Of a stretch of DNA of 64,000 nt, positions 52,894 to 62,033 are shown piece after piece. Numbering within the stretch: the stretch's first letter is position 1; each line of letters starts with the position of its first letter. Source of the DNA: Arthrobacter pascens (GTDB lineage: Bacteria; Actinomycetota; Actinomycetes; Actinomycetales; Micrococcaceae). A program made the translations under genes and the position numbers. A model generated the notes under the pieces. That model was not told the DNA's origin. It did no database searches and was given only the letters and a program-made list of their open reading frames with translations. The stretch covers positions 4,216,001-4,280,000 of the forward strand of contig NZ_JAUSXF010000001.1 of assembly GCF_030816475.1 (NCBI RefSeq), in the 5' to 3' direction.

Positions 52894-54347
52894 ACCAGGC
52901 AATCAGACATTCATGGGTGGCAGCGATCGCCATGTTCGCGCTGATCTTCGGTGCGATCAGCTACGTCCAGGTAGTTGGCGCTGATGACCTCAACGCTAAT
53001 GCGTGGAACAAGCGCGCCATCCTCCAGGACTACTGCAACGACCGTGGCGCCATCATCGTGGGCGGGACGCCGGTGGCTGAATCCGTGGAGGGTTCGGACG
53101 CCTGCAAGTTCCAGAGAACCTATCCCCAGCCTGAGCTCTACGCGGGCATCACCGGATACTTCTCGCAGAATTACGGGGCCACCGGCCTCGAGCAGGCCAT
53201 GCGCGGCCAGCTCGCAGGGAGTTCGGACCAGCTCTTCCTTGACCGGGTCGGCCAGCTATTCCTGGGCAACCAGCCCAAGGGTGCTTCCGTGGAACTGACC
53301 ATAGATCCCAAGATCCAGCAGCTCGCCTACAGCCTCATCCCTGACGGCCAGCGCGGATCCATCGTGGTAACGAATCCCAAGACCGGGGCAATCCTGGCCA
53401 TGGTGTCCAAGCCGTCCTACAACCCCAACCTCGTTGCCACCCAGGACCCTGCTGCAGAGACGAAGAACATCAACGAGCTCGTGAAGGTTCCGGGAATCAA
53501 CCTGAACCAGAACGTGAGCGGTCCCACCGGGGAGCTGCTGGCGCCGGGCTCTGTGTTCAAGCTCGTGGACACGGCGGCCGCCTTGAACTCCGGCAAGTAC
53601 AACAAGGACAGTGTCCTCCCGAATCCTGCCGAGATGCCCTTCGACGGCATCCAGTACAAGCTCCCCAACTACGCAGGCGGCAACTGCTACACCCAGAACA
53701 CCGCCACTTTCGCTTTCGCCCTGCAGCAGTCCTGCAATACTCCGTTCGCCAGTATCGCACTTGACCTCGGACGCGACGCCATCGCGGAGCAAGCCGCCAA
53801 GTTCGGCTTCGGTGAGGATGTCGGCGACCAGCTGAAGCTCGGCTACGCCCGGGGCAACGGCTTCCCCAACGATCTGGACAAACCAGGACTCGCGCAGTCG
53901 GCCATCGGCCAGAAGGACGTGCGTGCCACGCCGCTGCAGGTCGCCCTGATGACGGCAGCCATCGCCAACGGAGGCGTGCAAATGAGCCCCAGCCTCATCA
54001 AAACGGTGCGGTCTCCGGATCTTCGAGTGATCGACGAACCCAAGCCCACCCCGCTCCGGACCTCCACTACCCCTGATATTGCCAAGCAGATCACGGAATG
54101 GATGACCAGTGTTGTCAGCCAGGGAATCGCCAGCGGGGCATCGGTCCCGGGGGTCCAGGTGGCCGGCAAGACCGGTACCGCGGAACTCGGCAACGGCCTG
54201 AACAACTCATGGTTCACCGGATTCGCCCCGGCGAACAACCCGCAAGTGGCCGTCACCATCGTCATGGAAGGCGTCGACATCTACGCGGGAGCAAAGCTAA
54301 CCAGTCCGAACGCGAAGAAAATTTTTGAGGCGGTGTTGAATAAGTGA
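52890..54347 (+). CDS. pbpA: PbpA: class B penicillin-binding protein (transpeptidase)
   Basis: 485 residues. One N-terminal membrane helix, dimerisation domain, then a transpeptidase domain with the Ser in [10 protein letters not shown] (SxxK, near residue 217), SCN in QQSCNTPFA and KTG in [10 protein letters not shown]. It crosslinks peptides in septal or lateral wall made by RodA. GTG start overlapping rodA; its end overlaps the next kinase gene (GTGA). Confidence 0.94.
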   Translation: MNQAIRHSWVAAIAMFALIFGAISYVQVVGADDLNANAWNKRAILQDYCNDRGAIIVGGTPVAESVEGSDACKFQRTYPQPELYAGITGYFSQNYGATGLEQAMRGQLAGSSDQLFLDRVGQLFLGNQPKGASVELTIDPKIQQLAYSLIPDGQRGSIVVTNPKTGAILAMVSKPSYNPNLVATQDPAAETKNINELVKVPGINLNQNVSGPTGELLAPGSVFKLVDTAAALNSGKYNKDSVLPNPAEMPFDGIQYKLPNYAGGNCYTQNTATFAFALQQSCNTPFASIALDLGRDAIAEQAAKFGFGEDVGDQLKLGYARGNGFPNDLDKPGLAQSAIGQKDVRATPLQVALMTAAIANGGVQMSPSLIKTVRSPDLRVIDEPKPTPLRTSTTPDIAKQITEWMTSVVSQGIASGASVPGVQVAGKTGTAELGNGLNNSWFTGFAPANNPQVAVTIVMEGVDIYAGAKLTSPNAKKIFEAVLNK

Positions 54348-56038
54348 GGCCTACAACGGGAATCACCCTCGGCGGCAGATTCCAGCTGACGACGCGGATT
54401 GCGATCGGCGGGATGGGAGAGGTCTGGAAAGCCAAGGACCTCATCCTGGGCCGTATCGTCGCGATCAAGGTGCTGAAGGAGGAGTACACCGGTGACCCCG
54501 GCTTCCTCCAGAGGTTCCGTGCGGAGGCACGCCACACGGCACTGCTGAACCATGTGGGCATCGCCAACGTCTTTGACTACGGCGAGGAGGAGGGCTCGGC
54601 GTACCTGGTAATGGAGCTGGTTCCCGGGCAGCCCCTGAGCAGCATCATCGAGCACGAGCAGGTGCTGTCCCCGGACCGGACCCTGTCCATCATCGCCCAG
54701 ACAGCCCGCGCCCTGCAGGTCGCCCATGCCCAGGGACTGGTACACCGTGACATCAAGCCGGGCAACCTGCTGATCACCCCGGACGGCCGGGTCAAGGTCA
54801 CCGACTTCGGCATCGCCCGCCTCGCTGACCAGGTCCCGCTGACGCAGACGGGTCAGGTGATGGGCACCGCCCAGTACCTGGCGCCTGAACAGGCAACCGG
54901 CCAGACAGCCACGGGATCTTCGGACATCTACTCGCTCGGCGTGATCGGCTACGAGTGCCTCACTGGCCACCGGCCCTTCTCCGGCGAGTCCCAGATAGCG
55001 ATTGCACTGGCGCAGGTCAACGACGCTCCGCCGCCGCTGCCGGAAACGCTGCCCAGACCTGTCCGCGCCCTCCTGATGTCCATGCTGGCGAAGGACCCGA
55101 AGAACCGGCCGGCGAATGCCATCAAACTCTCCGAGGCCGCCGAGGCCATCCGCAACGGCGATATCAACGCTGCCCACGCCGCCGTACCGGGCATGCTGCT
55201 TTTCGAGGCAAGCACCGGTCCGATCACCGCTCCGGTGGATGTTGCGACCGCTCCCACCGGCATTATCGCCGGCCAAAAGGAGGGGTCGACGACGGCGACC
55301 TCCGCCTTGCCCGTGCTCGGCGCCGGTGCGGCGGGTGCAGCAGCGGGACTCGCGGCGGGAGCTGCCACAGGCAACGGCGGAACCGGCGTTGGCAATACGT
55401 TGTCCCGCGCTGATGCGCTGGCTGCCGAGCGCAGCTGGGACCAGGAGGAAGAGACATACGACGAGGAACCCGCTGACGAGCCTGAGCGCCGCGGCCGCAG
55501 CCCGTGGACCTGGCCGCTCATCGCCCTGATCCTGCTGGTCCTGTTTGCCCTGGTGGGCTTCTTCCTGACACAGCAGGGGATCCTGTTCCCGTCCAAGGAT
55601 TCCAGCAGCACGGTGTCGAGCCCGCCTTCCACCAGCGCCAGCCCCATAACGACTTCCGCGTCGCCCACTCCGAGTGCAACCACCACCAGGGCAACTCCCA
55701 CGCCCACACCGACACCGACCACCGTCAACATCATCGCTTCCGCCTACCTGGGCAAGGACTACAGGGAGGTTCAGAACGCGCTGGCCAACATGGGGCTGGC
55801 CGTAACGGTACTTCCCCAGGAAAGCAGCGCGACCCCGGGAACTGTCCTGGAGCTGAACCCGGTGGGCACGGTGCCCAAGGGATCCCAGGTGGTGGTCATG
55901 TACGCAGTGCCGAAGCAGGCGGTCACGACGGCGCCTGCTTCCACGCCGTCGCCGACTCCTTCGACGGCCCCCCAGTCCGCCCTGCCCGACTGCACCGCCG
56001 GCCAGCTGCCGGGTGTGCCTCCCACCTGCAAGCCGTAG
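54344..56038 (+). CDS. pknA: Ser/Thr protein kinase, PknA-like, with one PASTA repeat
   Basis: 564 residues, GTG start. Kinase domain 5-275: [51 protein letters not shown] and [14 protein letters not shown] linker of Ala/Gly and acidic residues, one membrane helix ([18 protein letters not shown]), a Thr/Ser/Pro stalk and one PASTA domain ([20 protein letters not shown]). M. tuberculosis PknA has no PASTA, so the domain here is a small difference that occurs in Micrococcaceae. Confidence 0.9.
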   Translation: MRPTTGITLGGRFQLTTRIAIGGMGEVWKAKDLILGRIVAIKVLKEEYTGDPGFLQRFRAEARHTALLNHVGIANVFDYGEEEGSAYLVMELVPGQPLSSIIEHEQVLSPDRTLSIIAQTARALQVAHAQGLVHRDIKPGNLLITPDGRVKVTDFGIARLADQVPLTQTGQVMGTAQYLAPEQATGQTATGSSDIYSLGVIGYECLTGHRPFSGESQIAIALAQVNDAPPPLPETLPRPVRALLMSMLAKDPKNRPANAIKLSEAAEAIRNGDINAAHAAVPGMLLFEASTGPITAPVDVATAPTGIIAGQKEGSTTATSALPVLGAGAAGAAAGLAAGAATGNGGTGVGNTLSRADALAAERSWDQEEETYDEEPADEPERRGRSPWTWPLIALILLVLFALVGFFLTQQGILFPSKDSSSTVSSPPSTSASPITTSASPTPSATTTRATPTPTPTPTTVNIIASAYLGKDYREVQNALANMGLAVTVLPQESSATPGTVLELNPVGTVPKGSQVVVMYAVPKQAVTTAPASTPSPTPSTAPQSALPDCTAGQLPGVPPTCKP

Positions 56039-56053
56039 CCACCAGGACCATCT

Positions 56054-58015
56054 GTGACTGACTCGCCCCGCACCCCGTCGCACCGGGAGGACAGCCTCCC
56101 GGTGGATAATCAGCGCGTCCTCAGCGGCCGCTACGAACTGGGCGGACTCATCGGCCGGGGCGGGATGGCGGACGTCCATCGGGGAGTGGACACGCGGCTG
56201 GGCCGGACTGTTGCAGTGAAGCTGCTTCGTCCGGACATGGCCCGGGATCCGCAGTTCCAGGCCCGGTTCAAACGGGAGGCGCAGTCTGTGGCCGCCCTGA
56301 ACCACCCTTCCATCGTGGCCATCTATGACACTGGCGAGCATGCGGTTCCCGACGGCTCCGAGGACAACATCCGGGTGCCCTACATTGTGATGGAGTTCGT
56401 AGAGGGCAGCACTCTGCGGGACCTCATTCGCGCCAACGAAGTCAGCATTGACCGGGCCATCGACTTCTGCCTGGGCGTGCTGTCCGCTCTTGAGTACAGC
56501 CACAAAGCCGGGATTGTGCACCGGGACATCAAGCCGGCAAACGTCATGTTCTGTGAGGCCTCCAATTCGGTGAAGGTCATGGACTTCGGGATAGCCCGGG
56601 CCATGGCTGATTCTTCCGCCACCATGACGCAGACCCAGGCAGTGGTGGGGACCGCGCAGTACCTCTCGCCGGAGCAGGCGAGAGGTGAAACCGTTGATGC
56701 ACGCAGTGACCTTTATTCCGCCGCGTGCCTGCTGTATGAGATGCTGACCGGCCGCCCGCCGTTCGTTGGAGACAGCCCGGTGTCCGTCGCTTACCAGCAC
56801 GTCCGCGAAATTCCCGAGCCTGCCAGCAGTGTGAACCCCGCCGTGTCGGAACCACTGGACAGTGTCCTGGCCAAAGCCCTTCAGAAGAACCGGGCGGACC
56901 GCTTCCAGGATGCCGCGGCTTTCCGGCGGGCCTTGCGCGCCGCCCGGGCAGGCGTCCCGGTGCCGGAGCTCGCGGCGACAGAAGCCCCGACGGATCCCAA
57001 CGACCATGTCCCGACGCCGCATCAAGGCCCCGCAACGGAGGCTTTCGCCTACACCGGCGCCAGCTTCCTGGACGATGCGCCGACGGGCAGGTTACGTTCC
57101 CCTGGCAACACCCTCGGCGACGGAAGTGGACTACCGGCCCAGCCGGCAGCCGTTTACGAGCCGTCAGAACTGGACGAATTGCCCTTGGGGCTGCCCCGGG
57201 AACGAGACCGGACCCCGCGGCAGAAGTCCCGCCGTCGAGCATGGATTACCACGCTGGTGATTTTCACTATTCTGGTCCTGGCTGGCGGCGGACTGTGGGT
57301 GTACACCATCGTGAACCGCCCCGCTCCGGCGCCTCCCAAGGTCCAGATCCCGGCGGTGGCAGCCCTCACAGAGTCCGCCGCGCTGCAGGAGCTCTACGGC
57401 GCCAACCTGCGTCCGCAGATCAAGCGCCTCCAGAACGATACTGTGCCCAAGGGGACAGCCATCGGCACGGATCCCGCTGCCGGAACTTCACTGGATCCTG
57501 ACTCCGACGTGATACTCAACATCTCGGACGGCCCCAGTACTGTCAAGATCCCTGACAACCTGCCGGGCCAGACAGAGGCGGCCGCCCGTGATGTGCTGCG
57601 GCAAAGCGGCCTCGTCGGGGCGCCCTCGACCACTGAGGCCAACAGCGCCACAGTCCCTGCGGGAAGGGTGATTACCACCAGCCCCGCGCCGGGCCAGATG
57701 GTGGCGCCGGGCAGCACTGTGGAGATTATTGTTTCCACCGGCAAGGTTTCCATGCCGGAGCTCCGCGGCCGCACCCGTGCTGATGCGGAGGCCGCACTCA
57801 AGGATCTGGGACTGGTCCCGAATGTCCAGGAAGTCGAGAATTCCCAGGTCGAAGCCGGCCGGGTGACGGATCAGAGTGACCCGGTCAACTCCTCTGTTGC
57901 GCAAGGCAAGACCATCAACCTTGTGGTCGCTAAGCAGCCGGCGCCTCCTCCGACGCCGACGCCCACACCTACACCGACGCCCACTTCGACTAAGAAGCTT
58001 AGCCCGCTCGGTTAG
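56054..58015 (+). CDS. pknB: PknB: Ser/Thr protein kinase with three PASTA repeats
   Basis: 653 residues, GTG start 15 bp after the previous stop. Kinase: YELGGLIGRGGMADVHRGVD, VAVKLLRPD, VHRDIKPANVMF, MDFGIARAM, GTAQYLSPEQARG. One membrane helix (WITTLVIFTILVLAGGGLWVY), then three PASTA domains (from IPAVAALTESAALQEL, IPDNLPGQTEAAARDVL and MPELRGRTRADAEAAL) and a Pro/Thr tail. M. tuberculosis has four PASTA units. Senses muropeptides and lipid II and controls growth. Confidence 0.94.
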   Translation: MTDSPRTPSHREDSLPVDNQRVLSGRYELGGLIGRGGMADVHRGVDTRLGRTVAVKLLRPDMARDPQFQARFKREAQSVAALNHPSIVAIYDTGEHAVPDGSEDNIRVPYIVMEFVEGSTLRDLIRANEVSIDRAIDFCLGVLSALEYSHKAGIVHRDIKPANVMFCEASNSVKVMDFGIARAMADSSATMTQTQAVVGTAQYLSPEQARGETVDARSDLYSAACLLYEMLTGRPPFVGDSPVSVAYQHVREIPEPASSVNPAVSEPLDSVLAKALQKNRADRFQDAAAFRRALRAARAGVPVPELAATEAPTDPNDHVPTPHQGPATEAFAYTGASFLDDAPTGRLRSPGNTLGDGSGLPAQPAAVYEPSELDELPLGLPRERDRTPRQKSRRRAWITTLVIFTILVLAGGGLWVYTIVNRPAPAPPKVQIPAVAALTESAALQELYGANLRPQIKRLQNDTVPKGTAIGTDPAAGTSLDPDSDVILNISDGPSTVKIPDNLPGQTEAAARDVLRQSGLVGAPSTTEANSATVPAGRVITTSPAPGQMVAPGSTVEIIVSTGKVSMPELRGRTRADAEAALKDLGLVPNVQEVENSQVEAGRVTDQSDPVNSSVAQGKTINLVVAKQPAPPPTPTPTPTPTPTSTKKLSPLG

Positions 58016-58075
58016 GGCAACGCCGGGCCAGGCAACGCCGGGTTTAAGACAACGCGAGGGCTTAAGACGCGGGGG

Positions 58076-58717
58076 TCAGTGCTGGATGAGCGGGCTCAGC
58101 TTTGCAGCCCGGGAAGCCGCTCCGGCCATCCCCAGGGACTCAAGCCAGTTGCCCAGCATCTGGTAGCCGCCCTCGGTCAGCACTGACTCCGGGTGGAACT
58201 GCACGCCGCACAGCGGGGCTGTCCGGTGCTGGAGGCCCATGACAACACCCGATGACGTTTCCGCGGTGATCTCCAGGATGTCAGGGATAGTCTCGCGGAC
58301 GGCCGCCAGTGAATGGTAGCGGGTGGCGGTGACAGGGGAGGGGAGTCCGGCGAAGACGCTAGTGCCATTGTGCTCCACCAGGGACGTCTTGCCGTGCATC
58401 AGCTCCGGGGCATGGGTCACCTTGCCGCCATAGGCCTCGGCGAGTGCCTGATGGCCCAGGCAGACGCCGAACATGGGTTTGCTGTTGGTGCCGCACCATT
58501 TGATCAGCTCGATGCAGACGCCGGCCTCGGCCGGGTTGCCGGGGCCCGGCGAGATGAGTATGCCGTCACGCGATTCGGCCATCTCGATGGCCTCGGCCAG
58601 CGTGACATCATCATTGCGCACCACGGTGGTTTCCGCACCGAGCTCTTGGAGGTACCCCACCAGGGTGTATACAAAGCTGTCGTAGTTGTCTACGACCAGG
58701 ATTTTAGCTGTTGTCAT
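58076..58717 (-). CDS. pabA: Aminodeoxychorismate/anthranilate synthase glutamine amidotransferase (PabA/TrpG)
   Basis: 213 residues from the ATG at 58717. Class I amidotransferase: ILVVDNYDSFVYTLVGYLQELG, LISPGPGNPAEAG, FGVCLGHQALAEAYGG with the nucleophile Cys, and VQFHPESVLTEGGY with the catalytic His-Glu. It delivers ammonia for 4-aminobenzoate or anthranilate synthesis. The position next to pknB is the conserved actinobacterial one. The start overlaps the stop of the small membrane gene (ATGA). Convergent with pknB. Confidence 0.9.
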   Translation of the reverse strand: MTTAKILVVDNYDSFVYTLVGYLQELGAETTVVRNDDVTLAEAIEMAESRDGILISPGPGNPAEAGVCIELIKWCGTNSKPMFGVCLGHQALAEAYGGKVTHAPELMHGKTSLVEHNGTSVFAGLPSPVTATRYHSLAAVRETIPDILEITAETSSGVVMGLQHRTAPLCGVQFHPESVLTEGGYQMLGNWLESLGMAGAASRAAKLSPLIQH

Positions 58718-58884
58718 GGCTGACTTGCGGAACCAATCGTTGAGTCGGTGAATTGGGTGAACTGTGACATCCAGGGGAAGAGGAACTGAACCATCATGAC
58801 CAGTGCCAGTGCCACGAGCACCAGCGAGGTGAGGATGCGGAGCCAGAGGGGACCCGGGAGGTGGCGGAAGATCCAGCCGTACAT
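58714..58884 (-). CDS. Small single-pass membrane protein between sortase and pabA
   Basis: 56 residues: MYGWIFRHLPGPLWLRIL, then a membrane helix (TSLVLVALALVMMVQFLFPW) and a polar tail. The ATG at 58884 lies two bases after the sortase stop, with GGGGGAAG upstream, and its TGA overlaps the pabA ATG. Coupling on both sides and the clean coding pattern support a real gene. Similar short proteins occur at this place in relatives as far as I recall. Function unknown. Confidence 0.8.
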   Translation of the reverse strand: MYGWIFRHLPGPLWLRILTSLVLVALALVMMVQFLFPWMSQFTQFTDSTIGSASQP

Positions 58885-58886
58885 GG

Positions 58887-59675
58887 TCAGCTTCCCCCGA
58901 TTGCGGCGGCAACCTCGGCTGCGATTTCAGCCGGCGGCCCCGCGGAAGCGGGCCGCCAACTGTCGAGCAGGGCGTACGCGATGATGCGTTCCTGGGAACC
59001 GAAGCGGGGGTTGCAGCTGGTCATGGTGAGGAAGCTTTCCGTCGGTTTGGCCCCCGGTTTGGTGGGGACCGGTTCGAGCACGTCGGTCCTGGACGGCAGC
59101 ACTATCTGGTTGTTCCGGAAGACGTAGACGTAGTAGCCGTCCTTGGTCTGAACGTAGATCTTGTCGCCCGGCACAAGGGTGTGGATGTTGTCCAGGACGG
59201 CGCCGTGGGTCTGCCGGTGGCCCGCCACGGCGAAGTTGCCTACGGCTCCCGGCATGGCGGTGTTGCTGTAGTGGCCCAGTCCGAGGGTGTCCAGGACGTC
59301 ACTGCTGGTCCCTTGGACGATAGGCCGGGTGTAGTTCGGGCCAAAGCGCGGAATGTACATGATTCCAATGGTTCCGCCATGTCCCGGTGCCGTCGCGACA
59401 ACCGGTGCGCCATAATCCACGGGAGCGGCAGGTGTGCCGGCGGGAGCTGGGCTGGCAGGCGCCGCGCCGCCAAGGCCCTGGGCGAATTCCTTGATGACTT
59501 CGTGCTGCTTGGCGTCCGATTCCACGTTGGTCCACCACAGCTGCCAGGCCACAAAGAGCAACAGGATAATGCCGGCGGTGATGAGCAGCTCGCCCAGGAC
59601 CTGGACGGTTCCGCGCAGAATCTTGGCGCCCGGAGCCGGCGCAGCGGCTGGCCTCGCCTTCTCCTGCAATACCAC
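58887..59675 (-). CDS. Class E sortase
   Basis: 262 residues from the GTG at 59675, which has GGAGGAG at ideal spacing; the longer open frame to 59786 lacks this. One N-terminal membrane helix (LLITAGIILLLFVAWQLWW), a linker, then the sortase barrel: VAGHRQTHG with the catalytic His, LTMTSCNPRF with the Cys (TxTC class E form) and GSQERIIAYA with the Arg. It anchors LAXTG-type proteins to the wall. No substrate is identified in the window. Confidence 0.88.
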   Translation of the reverse strand: MVLQEKARPAAAPAPGAKILRGTVQVLGELLITAGIILLLFVAWQLWWTNVESDAKQHEVIKEFAQGLGGAAPASPAPAGTPAAPVDYGAPVVATAPGHGGTIGIMYIPRFGPNYTRPIVQGTSSDVLDTLGLGHYSNTAMPGAVGNFAVAGHRQTHGAVLDNIHTLVPGDKIYVQTKDGYYVYVFRNNQIVLPSRTDVLEPVPTKPGAKPTESFLTMTSCNPRFGSQERIIAYALLDSWRPASAGPPAEIAAEVAAAIGGS

Positions 59676-59850
59676 GCGTTCTCCTCCGGGTCGGACATGA
59701 TGGGCGCTGGTGGGCCCTGAACTACGGCTAGAATTGGCTGCTAGTAAGAATCCAGATTTGTCCAAGATCGCGCAGACCGCTGGCAATTTCCTTCTTGCAG
59801 GATATCAAGCCCTGGCCGCCGAGCTTGCTTCAGACCGCCAAGGAGAGCAC

Positions 59851-60105
59851 GTGCCCGAGTCAAAGCCACGCAAGAAGACTTCCAGCGCCGCGCAGCCGGC
59901 ATCGGCGACGCAGGCATACAAGCCCAATGCTGTCTGGTTCAAGCCGGTGATGTTCGGTCTGATGATCATTGGCTTGCTCTGGATCATCACCTTCTACATC
60001 AGCGAGGGCGTACTTCCCGTCCAGGCTTGGGGATCGTGGAACATCGTGGCCGGTTTCGGCATCGCCATCGTCGGCTTCCTGATGACCACCCGCTGGCGTT
60101 CCTAG
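59851..60105 (+). CDS. crgA: CrgA: cell division protein
   Basis: 84 residues from the GTG at 59851 with AAGGAGA upstream. A basic N-terminus (PESKPRKKTS) leads to two membrane helices (VMFGLMIIGLLWIITFY and WNIVAGFGIAIVGFLMTTRW), the normal CrgA form. It takes part in assembly of the septal ring and recruits FtsI and related proteins. Divergent from the sortase gene. Confidence 0.9.
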   Translation: MPESKPRKKTSSAAQPASATQAYKPNAVWFKPVMFGLMIIGLLWIITFYISEGVLPVQAWGSWNIVAGFGIAIVGFLMTTRWRS

Positions 60106-60113
60106 CCGCCGGC

Positions 60114-60728
60114 ATGATTCCCGGCAGTAACGGCACGGTTATCGGCGACGACGGGCTGGCCCGGCCACCGTGGGCCTCCGTCGATCCACTCCTCCGCGAA
60201 TACTACGACACCGAGTGGGGCCTGCCTGTCCGGGATGAGCAAGGACTCTACGAACGCATTTGCCTGGAGGGCTTCCAGGCAGGGCTGTCCTGGGCCACGA
60301 TCCTGCGAAAGCGCCCCGCCTTCCGTGCGGCGTTCCACGACTTCCAGCCCGACGCCGTTGCGGAATTCACCGACGACGACGTGGAGCGTCTGCTCCTGGA
60401 TCCGGGCATCGTGCGGCACCGGCTCAAGATCCGCGCGGCGATTACCAATGCCCGGGCCACGGTGGCGCTGCGGAGCGAAGGCGGCCTGGTGGATTTTGTG
60501 TGGCAGTTCCAGCCCAAGGAAACGCCCCGGCCTTCCAGTCACGCCGATGTCCCCACCCAGTCCCCGGAGTCTGTGGCACTGTCGAATGCCCTGCGGAAGA
60601 AGGGGTTTTCCTTTGTGGGCCCCACAACGATGTTCGCCCTCATGGAGGCCGTCGGCATGATCGATACCCATCTGGTGGACAGCCACCGCCGGGGCTCCTC
60701 CGGAGTATGGCCTGACAGACACGCGTAG
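60114..60728 (+). CDS. tag: DNA-3-methyladenine glycosylase I
   Basis: 204 residues from the ATG at 60114, nine bases after crgA. Helix-hairpin-helix glycosylase: WASVDPLLREYYDTEWGLPV, then LYERICLEGFQAGLSWATILRKRPAFR, GIVRHRLKIRAAITNA and the C-terminal FSFVGPTTMFALMEAVGMIDTHLVDS with the zinc-binding residues. It removes 3-methyladenine from DNA. The C-terminal Cys/His zinc ligands are only partly conserved (terminal Cys absent). Confidence 0.88.
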   Translation: MIPGSNGTVIGDDGLARPPWASVDPLLREYYDTEWGLPVRDEQGLYERICLEGFQAGLSWATILRKRPAFRAAFHDFQPDAVAEFTDDDVERLLLDPGIVRHRLKIRAAITNARATVALRSEGGLVDFVWQFQPKETPRPSSHADVPTQSPESVALSNALRKKGFSFVGPTTMFALMEAVGMIDTHLVDSHRRGSSGVWPDRHA

Positions 60729-60758
60729 CCTGACCGGTCGGCAGGGAATGCGCAGAAG

Positions 60759-60906
60759 TTATCCCCGGCTGTTGGAAAAGTTATCCACAGTGTGCATAAC
60801 TGACAGAGGCAGATGGACCGGGGAGGAATTCCCTGCCATGGAGCAGGCTTTAGGGAAAGCGCGACCGTTGGCCGACTTATTAACAGTGTGGATTTCCTGT
60901 GGATAT
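60759..60906. other. DnaA-box cluster 1 (between tag and the ahpD-like gene)
   Basis: One exact DnaA box TTATCCACA (60781-60789) is followed by TGTGCATAA (60791-60799, one mismatch) on the other strand; TGTGGATAT (60898-60906) has one mismatch, TGTGGATTT (60887-60895) and TTATCCCCG (60759-60767) two. The stretch is AT-rich for this genome and has no gene. Part of a two-part cluster that continues at 61600. Confidence 0.75.
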
Positions 60907-60946
60907 CTGCTTGGAAGCGCAGAGGGTGCGAGGGCGCCCGCCGCAG

Positions 60947-61414
60947 TCATCGGTTCCTCCGCACCGGGTGATGGCTGATGATCGATACCCGGTTGAAGGC
61001 GTTCATGGTGATGATCAGCCAGCTGACCGCTGAAAATTCCTCGGCACTGAGGTGTTCCCGCGCATATCCCTCGTCCTGTTCCCGGCTGCGGTGATCCGGC
61101 AGTTCGGTGAAGCTCTCGGCCAGCGTGAGGAAGGCCCGCTCCTTCTCGGTGAAAAGTGCCGTTTCCCTCCATGCCGGCAGGACGGCAAGGCGCTGCGGGG
61201 TTTCACCGCTATCCAGCGCGTCCTGCACATGCATGTCCAGGCAATAGGCGCAGCCGTTGATCTGGGAGATCCGCACGTAGAGAAGCTCGACAGTCTTCCG
61301 GTCGATCCCCGCCTCAGCGGCAGCCTCACGGGCCTTAAGCCCCAGGCCGTTCAGCGCCCGCCAGATCGCCGGATGCTGTTTGTCGAGGAAGATGTGCTGC
61401 GTGGTGGCGGTCAT
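60947..61414 (-). CDS. Carboxymuconolactone decarboxylase/AhpD-like protein
   Basis: 155 residues. All-helical AhpD-like fold with KTVELLYVRISQINGCAYCLDMHV; the CxxC (CAYC) and downstream His form the redox site as in alkylhydroperoxidase AhpD. Then DLHVQ-like ALDSGETPQRLAVLPAWRE and LSAEEFSAVSWLIITMNAFNR. Possible peroxidase or thiol-disulfide activity. It is the only intact gene between the two DnaA-box clusters, and is not part of the conserved near-origin set. Confidence 0.87.
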   Translation of the reverse strand: MTATTQHIFLDKQHPAIWRALNGLGLKAREAAAEAGIDRKTVELLYVRISQINGCAYCLDMHVQDALDSGETPQRLAVLPAWRETALFTEKERAFLTLAESFTELPDHRSREQDEGYAREHLSAEEFSAVSWLIITMNAFNRVSIISHHPVRRNR

Positions 61415-61438
61415 GGGTGTCCTCCTGGCCGGAAACTT

Positions 61439-61549
61439 CTACTGTGACAGATCGTAGACGGTGGTGCCGCCCACCATGCTGGTCGGGAACGTGGATTTCA
61501 CCCAGGCGGCAATTTCGATCGCCGCCTCCGAACCGCTGTCACCGCCCAT
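61439..61549 (-). pseudogene. C-terminal remnant of an ArnT/YkcB-type glycosyltransferase
   Basis: 36 codons ending in TAG: MGGDSGSEAAIEIAAWV then FPTSMVGGTTVYDLSQ. This pattern (Gly-rich, then I-x-x-WV, VGGTTVYDL) is the C-terminal end of actinobacterial membrane mannosyltransferase-like proteins of the YkcB/ArnT group. The remaining 600-700 residues are missing; DnaA boxes begin about 50 bp away. Confidence 0.6.
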
Positions 61550-61599
61550 ACGAGCCGAGCCGGTGGTTCTCCACTTACTAACAGTCCACTACCCACAAG

Positions 61600-61972
61600 T
61601 TATCCACAGATGTGGACAAAATCTCAGCATATTGGGGAAATGTTGGCCGTAACCGGGGCCCATGCTCAAAGCGTGATGGGGAACTACTCCCTTGTAAGTT
61701 ATTAACACTGTGAATAATCATGTGGAAATCCTGCGCAAAGGTTGAGCCTCCAGGCATACGTTGGGCGCACGGTCTTTGGATGTCCACAGGAGACTCGTTT
61801 TCCACGGAATTATCCACTTAACCACAGGGGGATCTTTAGCAGTTATCCACATTTGTGGAAACCGGGGTGCGTTGAGGTGCATCAAGCGCCCATCGCCGCA
61901 GGGTTAGTACGTTCTGCCTGTGGAACTACAGCCGTGTAAGTTACCAACAATGTGGATAACGTCTGTGGATAA
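61600..61972. other. DnaA-box cluster 2
   Basis: Four exact boxes: TTATCCACA at 61600-61608 and 61843-61851, TGTGGATAA at 61951-61959 and 61964-61972. One-mismatch boxes: TGTGGACAA 61611-61619, TGTGAATAA 61709-61717, TTATCCACT 61810-61818. Others with two mismatches at 61699, 61721, 61780, 61854, 61941. The pair at 61600/61611 is convergent with two bases between. The last two are a direct repeat at 13-bp spacing. Non-coding. Confidence 0.8.
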
Positions 61973-62033
61973 CTGGGTCCGGGCATACCCATTCGTGAAA
62001 AGCACGCAACAAGGCACCCGTTCTCTGGGCTGT

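Noticed and set aside
54281..57025. 914-codon open frame on the minus strand across pknA/pknB
   Set aside because: It is antisense to two kinases with full motif sets; such frames arise from GC-rich third positions. The translation is low-complexity and Arg/Gly-rich with no domain.
58016..58075. Direct repeat GGCAACGCCGGG after pknB as a regulatory element
   Set aside because: Two short GC-rich copies between convergent genes without symmetry; probably chance or part of a weak terminator.
60759..61972. Calling the DnaA-box region oriC itself
   Set aside because: dnaA and dnaN are not present and the gene order predicts oriC beyond the right edge; the boxes alone do not prove an origin.
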